A DNA stretch of 64,000 nucleotides from Paenibacillus_F sp047238265. GTDB lineage: Bacteria; Bacillota; Bacilli; Paenibacillales; NBRC-103111. The notes beneath the pieces were generated by a model. It worked only from the letters and a program-made list of their open reading frames with translations, made no database searches and was not told where the DNA came from. Shown piece after piece: positions 23,338-31,579 of this stretch. Position numbers and translations under genes: made by a program. Location: NCBI RefSeq assembly GCF_047238265.1, contig NZ_JBDFMM010000001.1:4712001-4776000 (forward strand), read 5' to 3'. Position 1 is the stretch's first letter; each line of letters begins with the position of its first letter.

Positions 23338-24120
23338 TCACCATGCCCCGAAATATCCTATGGTCTTCGCCGCCGTCGACGCGCCCTGCTCCAGACAAGC
23401 CTCAATCGAAAGTCCACTCAATCGGCCATAGATGAACCCGGCAATGAATGAATCCCCCGCACCCATCGTATCCACCACATTCACTTTTCCGACCCCGCAC
23501 GTATAGAACCGCTCTCCGTCATAGGCAAGTGAACCGTTCTCACCCAAGGTAGCCACGGCAATCCGGGAACCTCTCTGCTTCACTTCGGTCAGCAGTCCCC
23601 GGATATAGTCATCGTCCCGGGTATACGAAAAGAACGGATAATCCACATGGGGCGTTAAAGTCTGTACGAGCTCGTCGCCAAGCTGATCCGAGAAATCAAA
23701 GGAGGTGACCAGCCCCTTTTCCTTAAACGCGGCAAAATACGTATCGGCATGCCCCCATATTCCCGAATGTACAAGCTGATAATTTCCTGCAAAGCTGATT
23801 TCCTCCGGAGTAAGAGAGAACCGCGCCATAACCCCTTCGTCATAATCGCCGAACTTGCGGTCATTGCCGATCATCTCGACCCGGGTTACCGCTGTTTTCC
23901 CTTCCTTTTTGGATATTCGGGAAGTATCCACGCCTTTGTCCTTAATAGCCCGGATCATAATCTCCCCATAGATGTCGGTGCCTACCCAGCCTATATAAGC
24001 GGTCTGTGCACCCAGTTCCGTCAAATAAACGGCCACATTCACCGGATTGCCTCCCGGGTAGGCTTTGCCGCTGGCCTGATAGACATCCATGCAGTTATCT
24101 CCGACTGTAACGATTCTCAT
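23338..24120 (-). CDS. frlD: Fructoselysine 6-kinase (PfkB family)
   Basis: A 260-residue ribokinase/PfkB sugar kinase that phosphorylates fructoselysine on carbon 6. Family motifs: N-terminal 'GGNPVNVAVYLTELG' and C-terminal ATP/anion-hole motif 'DTMGAGDSFIAGFIYG' with the catalytic Asp. It aligns over its whole length with E. coli FrlD (same 'VGDNCMDVY', 'KFGDYDEGVMARF', 'SGIWGHADTYF', 'FDFSDQ' and C-terminal 'AAKTIGYFGAW'). Lies between the deglycase and regulator genes, in the enteric order. Confidence 0.9.
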   Translation of the reverse strand: MRIVTVGDNCMDVYQASGKAYPGGNPVNVAVYLTELGAQTAYIGWVGTDIYGEIMIRAIKDKGVDTSRISKKEGKTAVTRVEMIGNDRKFGDYDEGVMARFSLTPEEISFAGNYQLVHSGIWGHADTYFAAFKEKGLVTSFDFSDQLGDELVQTLTPHVDYPFFSYTRDDDYIRGLLTEVKQRGSRIAVATLGENGSLAYDGERFYTCGVGKVNVVDTMGAGDSFIAGFIYGRLSGLSIEACLEQGASTAAKTIGYFGAW

Positions 24121-24180
24121 CTTGTTCCCGCCTTCCCTGCGATTAAAAGAGGAGCACTACAAAGTAGTGCTCACGACATC

Positions 24181-25194
24181 TTAATATTCCATTTGACGAT
24201 AGTATCTTCTAAGCGTTAACGGATGATTTCTCTCGCGCTCCAGGTGGACGCTGATACGGCTGAGCACGGACCAGTTGATATTGACGGAAAAGTGTTTTCT
24301 GAACTCTTCGCTGATGCCTTCCATTTTGAATTCCTTGGTATCTATAAGGGTCAATTTCTTCGTGATTTTCTCGGCAAAACGCTCTACACGATCCATGAGC
24401 GGACGGGTTTCGTCTTCACCTTTGAGCAAAATCACACTGGTATCCTCAAGCACCAGCTCAAGCGTGCCGTGGAAGAATTCCGCCGCATGGATCGATTTCG
24501 CATGAATCCACTGCATCTCTTCCAGAATGCACATCGCATAGGAGTACGTATTCCCCCACAGATTGCCGGAACCCACCATCATGTGGTAGTCCGTCTCCTT
24601 ATGTTCCTTAGCGAAGGCTTCCGCTTTCGGATCGAAATTCTTAACCGCATCCAGAATCGCACGCGGCAGCAGGGAGACTTCCTTGACGAACTGATCGTAT
24701 TGAGGGAACTCGTTATTGTTATACATGAAACGGAACACGACCATATGCAGCAGCATGAAGAACGTATCGAAGGAATGTTTCTCCGAGCCCGTAGTAATGC
24801 AGTGATCCACAATCTTCGTCAGCGGCGTATCCGGTTCGGCCACAAGCGCGATGGTAGTGGCCCCGCGTTCCTTACAGAATTCGGCTGCGGCCACAGTCTC
24901 CTGAGTGGTCCCCGATACCGAGGTGAAGATACATACGGAATCTTTGCTGAAATGGCGGTTGTTCATCACCATGAACTCAGCGGCGATCTCCGCATGAACG
25001 TCGATCGTCGAATTCGATTTCAAAATATATTCGTAAGGATACATCATCGCGATCGTGCCGCCCGCACCGATCAGAAAGAGGTTGCTGTACCCTTTCTTGC
25101 AAATTCCGTCCACAATCTCTTCAATCTGCCCTCTAAAGGCAAGGCCCTCTTGTTCCACAAGCTTAAGGAATAACTGCTCATCAAAGTTCAACAT
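24181..25194 (-). CDS. frlB: Fructoselysine 6-phosphate deglycase (SIS domain)
   Basis: 337 residues with two SIS (sugar isomerase) halves, as in GlmS-like deglycases; it would split fructoselysine 6-phosphate into lysine and glucose 6-phosphate. Visible: 'LFLIGAGGTIAMMYPYEYIL' and the Ser-rich phosphate loop 'FTSVSGTTQETVAA' in the first half, 'VGSGNLWGNTYSYA' and 'HAAEFFHGTLELVLE' in the second, and a C-terminal 'RRYYRQMEY' resembling the E. coli FrlB end. A paralogue acting on glucoselysine (GfrF) would look similar, but the FrlC and FrlA neighbours favour fructoselysine. It has its own promoter-like element upstream (25243-25287). Confidence 0.85.
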   Translation of the reverse strand: MLNFDEQLFLKLVEQEGLAFRGQIEEIVDGICKKGYSNLFLIGAGGTIAMMYPYEYILKSNSTIDVHAEIAAEFMVMNNRHFSKDSVCIFTSVSGTTQETVAAAEFCKERGATTIALVAEPDTPLTKIVDHCITTGSEKHSFDTFFMLLHMVVFRFMYNNNEFPQYDQFVKEVSLLPRAILDAVKNFDPKAEAFAKEHKETDYHMMVGSGNLWGNTYSYAMCILEEMQWIHAKSIHAAEFFHGTLELVLEDTSVILLKGEDETRPLMDRVERFAEKITKKLTLIDTKEFKMEGISEEFRKHFSVNINWSVLSRISVHLERERNHPLTLRRYYRQMEY

Positions 25195-25242
25195 GTTCGT
25201 TCCCTCCCCATATTAGAGGCGATCCCCAATATGATCCATTTT

Positions 25243-25287
25243 ATTTGTTATGTCTTGTATTATAAAATAACATTACAATTTAAACAA
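25243..25287 (-). promoter_or_regulatory. Internal frlB promoter with candidate FrlR operator
   Basis: On the minus strand TTGTTT (25282-25287), 17 bases, TATAAT (25259-25264). The 23 bases at 25243-25265 match those at 27520-27542 except for two adjacent positions, so the same regulator probably binds both. The site overlaps the -10 and transcript start, as expected for repression. Confidence 0.65.
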
Positions 25288-25299
25288 CGTTTTTTTTGA

Positions 25300-26643
25300 C
25301 TACACAACGACTCCGCTGTCCCCCGTCTTTTTGGAGCCGTATTTCTTCTCCCAGTAATAGTACACGGGCAGGCCTGTCGCGATAACAATGGCTGCCGCAA
25401 TCATGCCTTGAATCGGGGCCCACGTAAAGGTTCCCCATGCCAGCCATGCCGCCCCGGCGATCGCCAGGATGGTCGTTACTCTCCACATGGGCATCCGGTA
25501 AATCGGGTTATAATCGTCTCTCTTCCGGCATTTATAGACGGCGGCAAAGTCGAGAATGTTAATAACCAGCTGAATGAGTGTAAAGTAACCCAGCAATTCC
25601 GTTAGATTGCTGAAGAACACAAGAATACAGGCAAAGGTAACCTGGGCGATAATCGAGAAGCTGGGTGTTTCGAATTTAGGATGGACTTTCCCAAAGCGTT
25701 GGAAGAACAGTCCGTCCTTCGCCATGGCATACTCCAGGCGCGGCTGAAACATAATACACGAGCTCAAGGAACCCAGAATAACAATGATTGCCGTAACGGC
25801 CACGAAGGATGAAGCCATACCCGATAGTCCCGGAATGTATTTCACGGCGTCGGACACGGCAGCGCTGGAACCCATCAGCTTGTCGAAAGGCATCAAGCCG
25901 GTGACACACACCGCAAGCAGGGTATACAGGCCAAGTATAATCAGCACGGAACTGATTAACGCCTTAGGGAGAACTTTCCCCGGATTTTTGAATTCTCCGG
26001 CCATAAAACAGATGGCGGCCATTCCGGTGTACGCCCAGGTCGTAGCGGATACGCCTCCGATAAGACTTGAGCTTCCGGCTCCCGCCGCCGGGGTGTAAGC
26101 GAAGTTATCCACATTCATATACATAAGTCCGAGCACAATAACAATCAGGAAAGGAATGATTTTAACGGCGGTAATAATGACTTGAAAGCTTCCGCCCCCC
26201 TTAACGCTGCGGTAATGGATGGATGTGATAATCAGAATAATCGCCACCCCGAGGAGCTTGCCCGCAAACCCGGCAAAGAACGGGAAGAAGCTTGCCAAGT
26301 AAGCCACGATGGCCAAAGCCATAATGGAAATGGACGGCGGATCGAGCGCCCAGAATGTCGCCCAGCCGTACAGGAAGGCCAGTGGCCTCCAGCCCGCCTT
26401 ATTCAGGTATACGTAACCGCTTCCATTTTGCGGGTAAGCCGTTGATAATTCAGCCAGCACCATGACCTGCGGAATCGCGATGATCCCGCCGATAATCCAG
26501 GCCAGGATTGAAATCGAGGGAAGACCCGCCGCTTTTGCCACATCCCCGGAAGAAACAAATATTCCGGAACCTACCGTAGTTCCGACTGCGATAGCCAGGG
26601 CCGACCAGAAACCCAGTTTTCGTGTAAGTGTGTCTTTACTCAT
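25300..26643 (-). CDS. frlA: Fructoselysine/psicoselysine permease (APC family)
   Basis: About 447 residues with 12 membrane segments, amino acid-polyamine-organocation family. It matches E. coli FrlA closely: 'RKLGFWSALAIAVGTTVGSGIFVSSGDVAKAAG' at the N-terminus (helix 1 substrate loop GSGIF), 'AELSTAYPQNGSGYVYLNKAGWRPLAFLYGWATFW', 'FMAGEFKNPGKVLPKALI', 'LGSLSSCIMFQPRLEYAMAKDGLFF'. The ATG at 26643 has GGAGG 8 bases upstream; the TTG at 26658 is less likely. B. subtilis takes up fructosamines with an ABC transporter instead, so this operon is of the enteric kind. Confidence 0.9.
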   Translation of the reverse strand: MSKDTLTRKLGFWSALAIAVGTTVGSGIFVSSGDVAKAAGLPSISILAWIIGGIIAIPQVMVLAELSTAYPQNGSGYVYLNKAGWRPLAFLYGWATFWALDPPSISIMALAIVAYLASFFPFFAGFAGKLLGVAIILIITSIHYRSVKGGGSFQVIITAVKIIPFLIVIVLGLMYMNVDNFAYTPAAGAGSSSLIGGVSATTWAYTGMAAICFMAGEFKNPGKVLPKALISSVLIILGLYTLLAVCVTGLMPFDKLMGSSAAVSDAVKYIPGLSGMASSFVAVTAIIVILGSLSSCIMFQPRLEYAMAKDGLFFQRFGKVHPKFETPSFSIIAQVTFACILVFFSNLTELLGYFTLIQLVINILDFAAVYKCRKRDDYNPIYRMPMWRVTTILAIAGAAWLAWGTFTWAPIQGMIAAAIVIATGLPVYYYWEKKYGSKKTGDSGVVV

Positions 26644-26659
26644 AGCGAGTTCCTCCAAA

Positions 26660-27487
26660 TCAAGATGAGTAGACTTTCATATCCCTTATTTTCCCGATTG
26701 ATTTCTTAAGTGCCTCATGCGGATTCTCGTAATAACCGGCTCCCATAATCTCTAAGGTGCAAGCTCCTTTATAACCGCGGCTTTGAAGGGCCGTTACATA
26801 TTCTCTCCAATTCAGCACCCCGTCATCTAAAGCCAGATGCGCATCGGACGAACCGTCTCCATCAATCAGATGGAAATGACAAAGCTCCGGCAGTTTCGTA
26901 AAGTAATCCTCCGGTGTCTCTCCTGCAAGCTCCATCGCTACGGAATCGATCATTCCTTGTAACGAAGGGGAATGGATGTCCCTCATCACCCTCAGTATTC
27001 CCTCCACGCCGGTCAAAAGATTCGATTCGAACCGGGTCAGAGGTTCCAATGCAAGCGTCACCCCCTCCTTCTCAGCCACCCGCGATACCTGATAGATCGA
27101 ATCGGTTGCATATTTCCACGATTCCGCCAAGGATACCGAGAAGTCCCCGTTTCCCGAAGTCATTAGCATCTTATCGGTCCCCAGCTCCAGCGCGGCGTAC
27201 AGATTATCGATAAAATAATCGACGCTCTTCTGCCGCAAATGCGCGTCTGAGGCCGCGATGTTGAACGGATAAACGCACTGCTCCGGCGTGTAACAGACAA
27301 CCTGAATGTCTTTGGACTTCAGCTGCCGCCTGATCTGCCTTAAGTTGCCGAGGACATTCCGGTAAACATACAGATGGGGCTCACCCGCCCACAGTTCGAT
27401 ATGGCGGATGCCGAGCTCCGACATGGAATCCAGGAAGTGCTCGAAAGGAAAATGCTTGTACGTAATGTTCATTCCGGCTAGGTTCAT
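26660..27487 (-). CDS. frlC: Fructoselysine 3-epimerase
   Basis: 275 residues, TIM-barrel xylose isomerase-like sugar epimerase. FrlC interconverts fructoselysine and its C3 epimer psicoselysine so that both enter the pathway. Metal-ligand regions: 'EPLTRFESNLL', 'MIDSVAMELAG' and 'CTLEIMG' carry the expected Glu/Asp/His/Glu set, with 'HFHLIDGDGSSDAHLALDDG' matching the E. coli protein. First gene of the operon here, third in E. coli. Start ATG 27487 follows GAGAGGTGAAG. Confident given the neighbours. Confidence 0.85.
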   Translation of the reverse strand: MNLAGMNITYKHFPFEHFLDSMSELGIRHIELWAGEPHLYVYRNVLGNLRQIRRQLKSKDIQVVCYTPEQCVYPFNIAASDAHLRQKSVDYFIDNLYAALELGTDKMLMTSGNGDFSVSLAESWKYATDSIYQVSRVAEKEGVTLALEPLTRFESNLLTGVEGILRVMRDIHSPSLQGMIDSVAMELAGETPEDYFTKLPELCHFHLIDGDGSSDAHLALDDGVLNWREYVTALQSRGYKGACTLEIMGAGYYENPHEALKKSIGKIRDMKVYSS

Positions 27488-27504
27488 GGCTTCACCTCTC
27501 TTAA

Positions 27505-27518
27505 TGAAAACGTTTTAT
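27505..27518 (-). promoter_or_regulatory. Candidate cre site (CcpA) in the frlC leader
   Basis: TGAAAACGTTTTAT. Read on the minus strand it is ATAAAACGTTTTCA, one base from the Bacillus catabolite-responsive element TGNAANCGNWNNCA. It lies downstream of the transcript start, a usual place for CcpA roadblock repression of a sugar-amine operon. Confidence 0.5.
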
Positions 27519-27519
27519 T

Positions 27520-27564
27520 ATTTGTTATGCTTTGTATTATAACTAGTAGTTACATATATTTCAA
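27520..27564 (-). promoter_or_regulatory. Main frl promoter with candidate FrlR operator
   Basis: On the minus strand TTGAAA (27559-27564), 17 bases, perfect TATAAT (27536-27541). The operator-like element 27520-27542 is shared with the frlB upstream region (21 of 23 bases). About 35 bases separate it from frlC. Confidence 0.7.
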
Positions 27565-27849
27565 TGCTTTTTTTAAGAGGCAAAAATTCCTGGTTGGCGT
27601 CTTAAAAATACGACTTGACTTGCAGTTCGTTTAACAGAGCACAAAAGAGCAAGCATGGCGGTGCTGCCCGCTGTGCCTGCTCTTTTCGGAATAAATCCGA
27701 GTCAATACGTCTGCCCCGGCTTATCGATCTAAGGTAAACCGTAACAGAAAGCAAGGGATGCCTTTTCTCGAGGACGGGTACACTAGGTTGGGACCAGCGC
27801 CGCTCCAAACAAGCTGTGCTTCCATACCACGTACAAGGAGGGAAACAAC

Positions 27850-28101
27850 ATGTCCGAGAATAACGATAAACAGAACCGCGGCCGCAATGGCCAAGACGGC
27901 ATTAATGCCGGTGAAGCCGTTGGAACCGTCGGAGGTGCCGCGGCAGGCGCTGCCGTGGGCTCCATTCTAGGCCCGTTGGGCACTTTGGCAGGCGGGGTTG
28001 CGGGCGCCGCATTAGGCAACAAAGCCGGTGAAGGATTAGGCGAAAACGATAAGCAGTCGGGCCATGAGGGTAGAAACAGATCATCCTCAGGCCAAGAATA
28101 A
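27850..28101 (+). CDS. Small glycine-zipper protein
   Basis: 83 residues with a hydrophobic central segment of Gly/Ala-spaced helix (GEAVGTVGGAAAGAAVGSILGPLGTLAGGVAGAALG, residues about 21-56, cited in part), flanked by hydrophilic, Asn/Asp-rich ends. Glycine-zipper proteins insert in or associate with membranes; function unknown. AAGGAGGG precedes the ATG at ideal spacing and a hairpin terminator follows, so the gene is credible despite its length. Confidence 0.7.
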   Translation: MSENNDKQNRGRNGQDGINAGEAVGTVGGAAAGAAVGSILGPLGTLAGGVAGAALGNKAGEGLGENDKQSGHEGRNRSSSGQE

Positions 28102-28114
28102 CCTCCACGCCAGA

Positions 28115-28152
28115 ACAAAAAAAGGAGAACAGGATTCACTGTTCTCCTTCTT
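28115..28152. terminator. Terminator after the glycine-zipper gene
   Basis: GGAGAACAG, six-base loop, CTGTTCTCC, followed by TTCTT; an A-run on the left would also let it end the leftward map transcript. Confidence 0.75.
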
Positions 28153-28229
28153 GACTTTGTAACTTTCTCCACTCAAAGCGACGGTTCATTTCCTAAAATG
28201 ACGCCTTCCCGTCCGTTCTTCCTTTATCC

Positions 28230-28977
28230 TTACTGGGCCGTTAAAACCAGCGGTCCATCCGGTGTGATTGCAACCGTATGCTCATATTGCGCCGACAATT
28301 TGCCGTCGGCCGTTCTCGCCGTCCACTGATCGTCGTCGATCGTGATACGGAACGTACCTTCGTTGAGCATCGGTTCAATCGTAAATACCATACCTTCCTT
28401 TAACCGAATGCCTTTGCCGGCTGCGCCGATATGCTCGTAGTCTCGGTTCCTCGTGCAGGCTCCGCCCGATCCCGTGCGCCAGCAGATCGCGTACGACCGA
28501 AAACCCGTTCGCTTCCGCATGCTTCTGAATCGCCGACGTTATGTCTCCGAGCCGCCCCCCGGGGATCGCCCGGGCAATCCCCAAATCCAAACATTCTTTG
28601 GTTACCTTCATTAATTTTTGGGCCTCCGGCCGGATATTGCCCACCGCATAGCAATGGCACGAATCGCCGAACCATCCTCCGTATTCCACGACGATGTCCA
28701 GCTTCAGCAAGTCGCCGTCCTTAAGTGCCAGGTTGGAAGGAATACCATGGGCCACCACATCGTTGACCGAAGTGCAGGTTTCGGCGGGAAAACCGTTGTA
28801 TCCTTTCGTAAACTGCCTGCCGCCCAGCTTGGTGATATGTCTGGCCACAAAGTCATTGATTTCGCGGGTAGTAATTCCAGGCTCGATCAGTTTGCCCACT
28901 TCGCGGTAACAGTCCGCAACGATTTGGCTCGCCGGCTTCATTTCTTCGATTTCCCTGGGTGATTTTAAAATGATCAT
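28230..28977 (-). pseudogene. map: Methionine aminopeptidase type I, split by a +1 frameshift
   Basis: Removes the N-terminal Met from new proteins with a di-metal centre. The first frame runs from ATG 28977 through 'LAHGIGRSLHEEP' and then goes out of frame. The second frame resumes with 'YEHIGAAGKGIRLKEGMVFTIEPMLNEGTF' and ends 'QYEHTVAITPDGPLVLTAQ'. One extra base at 28441 (minus strand GAG-A-CTAC) explains it; without it the join reads HEEPSYEHIG. The Glu ligands in 'TIEPML' and 'QYEHT' lie after the break, so a truncated product would be inactive. The rest is well conserved; B. subtilis carries two such genes (map and mapB), so this copy need not be the only one. Confidence 0.8.
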
Positions 28978-28999
28978 CTATGTTTATTCCTTCCTTCTT

Positions 29000-29875
29000 T
29001 TATAATTTTAAAAACCGGGCGATATCCTCCGCCTCCTCGTGAAGCTTTCCGCTGCGAAGCGAAACCGAGGCGCAGCCGACCAAGGCGGCCAGCAGCATTT
29101 CCGCGTGCCGCTCCCGGTAAGGCGCTTCCGCCGCGTTTTCGCCGGAAGCGGCGATCCCGTCCGCCGCACGCCCGGTTTCCAGCAGCTCGGCAAGCGGCGC
29201 GAGCACTTCCCGGCGAAAGGCGGCCGTGAGAGGGGCCGAGCGTGCTTCAGGCAGCCAGGCAAAGCCCTCACCGGCCTGCTTATGCAGCAGGTACAGGGCG
29301 TGGTCCTCCGCCCAAAGCTGCAGCAGCCGGACACAGGCGGCGGCAGGGCCAAGCTCTGCGGCAGCGGCCGTTTTGCGGGTTCCGCTCGTGGAATCCGCGG
29401 CAGCCGAGTTCCCGGCGTCCGCCTCTGCAGCGGAGCCGAAAAGCCCGCCTGCAGGCTCCTGCCCCGAGGCCGAAGCGCGGGGGACACCGGGCGGGGCCTT
29501 CAGTTGGGCCTCCAGCGAAACCTTCGGCCGTGGTTCCAGCGGAGCCTTCGGCAGAGCCTCAAGAGAGACCTTTGGCCCGGCCTCCGGCGAGATGTTCGAC
29601 CAGGCCTCCAGCGTAACCTTCGGCAGGGCCTCCAACGTGGTCTCCAGCCACCCACCGGCCCGCTCCAACGCGTCCCACAGCAGATCGTGGAGCAAATCAC
29701 CCTTATTGCTGTAATAATGGTATACCGTGCCATAGCCCAGCCCCGCCTGCGCGGCCACATCGCGGATTTCCAGTAAAGGTCCTTTATTCAAAAACACATC
29801 GGCAGCGGCTTTCCGGATTTGTGCCAGACGCCGCAGCCGGATCTCTTCGTTTTGTTCCTTCGTGCGCGGAGTCAT
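29000..29875 (-). CDS. TetR-family regulator with an internal octapeptide repeat
   Basis: 291 residues, longer than the usual 190-220. The N-terminal DNA-binding domain is typical (residues about 10-60, 'IRDVAAQAGLGYGTVYHYYSNKGDLLHDLL'). The C-terminal part ('ACVRLLQLWAEDHALYLLHKQAGEGF') is helical, as expected for ligand binding. Between them lies an insertion: six copies of an eight-residue unit (consensus LEALPKVS) at residues 81-128, then an Ala/Gly-rich stretch to about 175. The insertion is encoded by 24-bp repeats. It lies 22 bases upstream of map on the same strand. Target unknown. Confidence 0.75.
   Translation of the reverse strand: MTPRTKEQNEEIRLRRLAQIRKAAADVFLNKGPLLEIRDVAAQAGLGYGTVYHYYSNKGDLLHDLLWDALERAGGWLETTLEALPKVTLEAWSNISPEAGPKVSLEALPKAPLEPRPKVSLEAQLKAPPGVPRASASGQEPAGGLFGSAAEADAGNSAAADSTSGTRKTAAAAELGPAAACVRLLQLWAEDHALYLLHKQAGEGFAWLPEARSAPLTAAFRREVLAPLAELLETGRAADGIAASGENAAEAPYRERHAEMLLAALVGCASVSLRSGKLHEEAEDIARFLKL
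29492..29635 (-). repeat. 24-bp tandem repeat inside the TetR gene
   Basis: Six in-frame copies coding for LEALPKVT, LEAWSNIS, PEAGPKVS, LEALPKAP, LEPRPKVS and LEAQLKAP. The copies have diverged, so the array is not very recent. Confidence 0.75.
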
Positions 29876-30353
29876 TCCGTCCGTTCACCTCTTTTATTTT
29901 TGACCTGCTATTATGTCAATATAAAACATCAGCTTGCGAATAACAAGAGTAAGCCGGAGGATTTCCGGCTCAAACCTATACCTGAAAACCGTGCTTGACC
30001 GACGGGTTAATCTCGAACGAGCGTCCCGTTTGGAAACTTGCTGCGGTAACGGTTCCTGTTAACCCCCAAGCCGGGGCTTAAGATGTTAGCTCAGGACCTT
30101 ACTGCTAATTGTATGATGGGGCCTGACTGTTGCTATCATATTGAACTGTTGAACGGTAAATAAAAAAAGCGATAGACCGCCCGCCAAGGCAGGATCCATC
30201 CCTTTTTATTATCATGGTTTAAAGATTTTACCGGAGCTGACCACTCTTTATGCCGATGTTGTGCGCCAAAGCCAGAGTCCTTAAATGGTCCGCGCACCTT
30301 GGGATTCTTTTTTGCCGCTGACATACCGTTTTAACTGCGTATTACGCAGCTTT
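29876..30353. other. Intergenic region upstream of the TetR gene
   Basis: AGCCGGA/TCCGGCT hairpin at 29951-29971 and CCCC/GGGG around AAGCCG near 30063-30076, neither followed by a T-run. One weak small frame (30136-30324) is listed separately. A T-run on the minus strand near 30163-30169 may end the methyltransferase transcript. I recognise no riboswitch or RNA gene. Confidence 0.3.
30136..30324 (-). CDS. Possible small protein (doubtful)
   Basis: 62 codons in an otherwise empty region, giving a basic protein (MSAAKKNPKVRGPFKDSGFG..., then AQHRHKEWSAPVKSLNHDNKKGW). No family is recognised and no ribosome-binding site precedes the ATG. It is kept because no other gene overlaps it and the composition looks protein-like. 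Confidence 0.25.
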   Translation of the reverse strand: MSAAKKNPKVRGPFKDSGFGAQHRHKEWSAPVKSLNHDNKKGWILPWRAVYRFFYLPFNSSI

Positions 30354-31349
30354 TTAGATATCCGCCTCCCTGGCGTCGTCCCGTTCCGCCCCGTCCTCCC
30401 GCCGCTCGCACACGATAATCTGCCGCTCGAAGCTTCCTTTGCGGACGACGCAGCGGTCCTTCACGGCGAAGCCCGCCTGCTCCAGAGCGGCGTCTACCGG
30501 CTCCGCCGAAATGACGACCGCCCGCGGAGACAGCCTGAGGGCGCTGCGCAGCATCTCGAGCTGCTCCTCCGTGCTCAGGACCGAGCACAAATTGTACGGC
30601 ATATCGAGAAGCAGCGCATCGTAAGTGCCATCCAGCTCACGGATGTCGCAGATCTTCACCACATCGGGATACCCGAAGTGGGCAAGATTTTCCCTCGCGC
30701 CGCGGACGGCAAGCGGGTTGAGATCGCGGCCGACGATGTCGATGCCCATCGACAAGGCCTCCACCAGCACCGTGCCGATGCCGCAGCACGGATCGACCGC
30801 GCGGATGCCGGCCGGGTCCGGCACCGCGATGTTGACCGCGGCGCGGGCCACGCGTGTACTCAGCGCCGTGGAGTAATGCCGCGGCTTGCTGTTGTGCGCC
30901 AGCCAGACGGCTTCGCTCCGGCGGCACGGGCCCAGCACCCAGCGGCCGCCGGCGTAAGCCGCGCCGAGCAGGTGCCGGGGCTGCTTCATGTCCGCTTTGC
31001 CCCGGACATGCCGGCCGATCCGGCGCTCGATGGCGCGCCGCTCGTCGTAGGAGGCCTTCTCTTCGGCCTCCACGTAGAGAAGCTTGAACGTGTCCCCGTT
31101 CAAATCGAGCGTTTCGGCCTCCTCGGCCAGCTCGTCCAGGCTGGCTGCCTGGAGCCGTACCTCCAGCCGGTGCCGGATAAACGGGCTCCGGCTCGGGTCC
31201 AGCTCCAGCGGGCTCTCGGCCCAGCCTTCCTGCGGCCGGACGCCCAGCATGGTGCGAAGCTCCAGCAGGCAGAGCTCCTTTTCGTCCTCGTGGCAGGCAA
31301 AACTGTATACAAAAGACGGCACAGACCGGTCGTCTGCGGATGAATTCAT
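30354..31349 (-). CDS. TRM11-like class I SAM-dependent methyltransferase
   Basis: 331 residues. The N-terminal 150 residues probably bind RNA (THUMP-like position), and the C-terminal Rossmann domain has 'DPCCGIGTVLVEALSMGIDIVGRDLNP' (SAM motif I and II) and 'LLLDMPYNLCS', a DPPY-like active site used by N-methylating tRNA or DNA enzymes. This layout fits the TRM11/TrmG10 tRNA guanosine methyltransferases found in many Bacillota. Start ATG 31349 with AAGGAAGGGA upstream. Target base not determinable. Confidence 0.75.
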   Translation of the reverse strand: MNSSADDRSVPSFVYSFACHEDEKELCLLELRTMLGVRPQEGWAESPLELDPSRSPFIRHRLEVRLQAASLDELAEEAETLDLNGDTFKLLYVEAEEKASYDERRAIERRIGRHVRGKADMKQPRHLLGAAYAGGRWVLGPCRRSEAVWLAHNSKPRHYSTALSTRVARAAVNIAVPDPAGIRAVDPCCGIGTVLVEALSMGIDIVGRDLNPLAVRGARENLAHFGYPDVVKICDIRELDGTYDALLLDMPYNLCSVLSTEEQLEMLRSALRLSPRAVVISAEPVDAALEQAGFAVKDRCVVRKGSFERQIIVCERREDGAERDDAREADI

Positions 31350-31549
31350 CAAAATCCCTTCCTTGCTGTTAAGTGACTGGTATCCCCGTATTTTATCGGA
31401 TACCCGGATCCGCGTCTACAAGCGGCTTTGCTTCCGCGTGAGGCATCATCATTGAAGCGCTCTTGCAGGACGGGGGTCGGGTTAACATTAGACTCTCTGT
31501 TTCAAAGCAGCCTTCAAGCTTTCCGTGCCGGCACTGTTCCGTTAAGGAA

Positions 31550-31578
31550 TTGACTTTTAACGAACAGAATGGTTTAAT
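31550..31578 (+). promoter_or_regulatory. Promoter of the MFS-marR operon
   Basis: TTGACT (31550-31555), 17 bases, TTTAAT (31573-31578), followed two bases later by a twin palindrome. The start codon is 52 bases downstream. Confidence 0.7.
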
Positions 31579-31579
31579 T

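Larger units (their letters stand above)
27488..27849. other. Intergenic region between frlC and the glycine-zipper gene
   Basis: Holds the frl promoter, operator and cre described separately. Bases 27600-27840 show no convincing gene; a 68-codon minus-strand frame there has no ribosome-binding site. Confidence 0.4.

Noticed and set aside
27602..27808. 68-codon minus-strand frame after the frl promoter
   Set aside because: No ribosome-binding site and no protein-like features.
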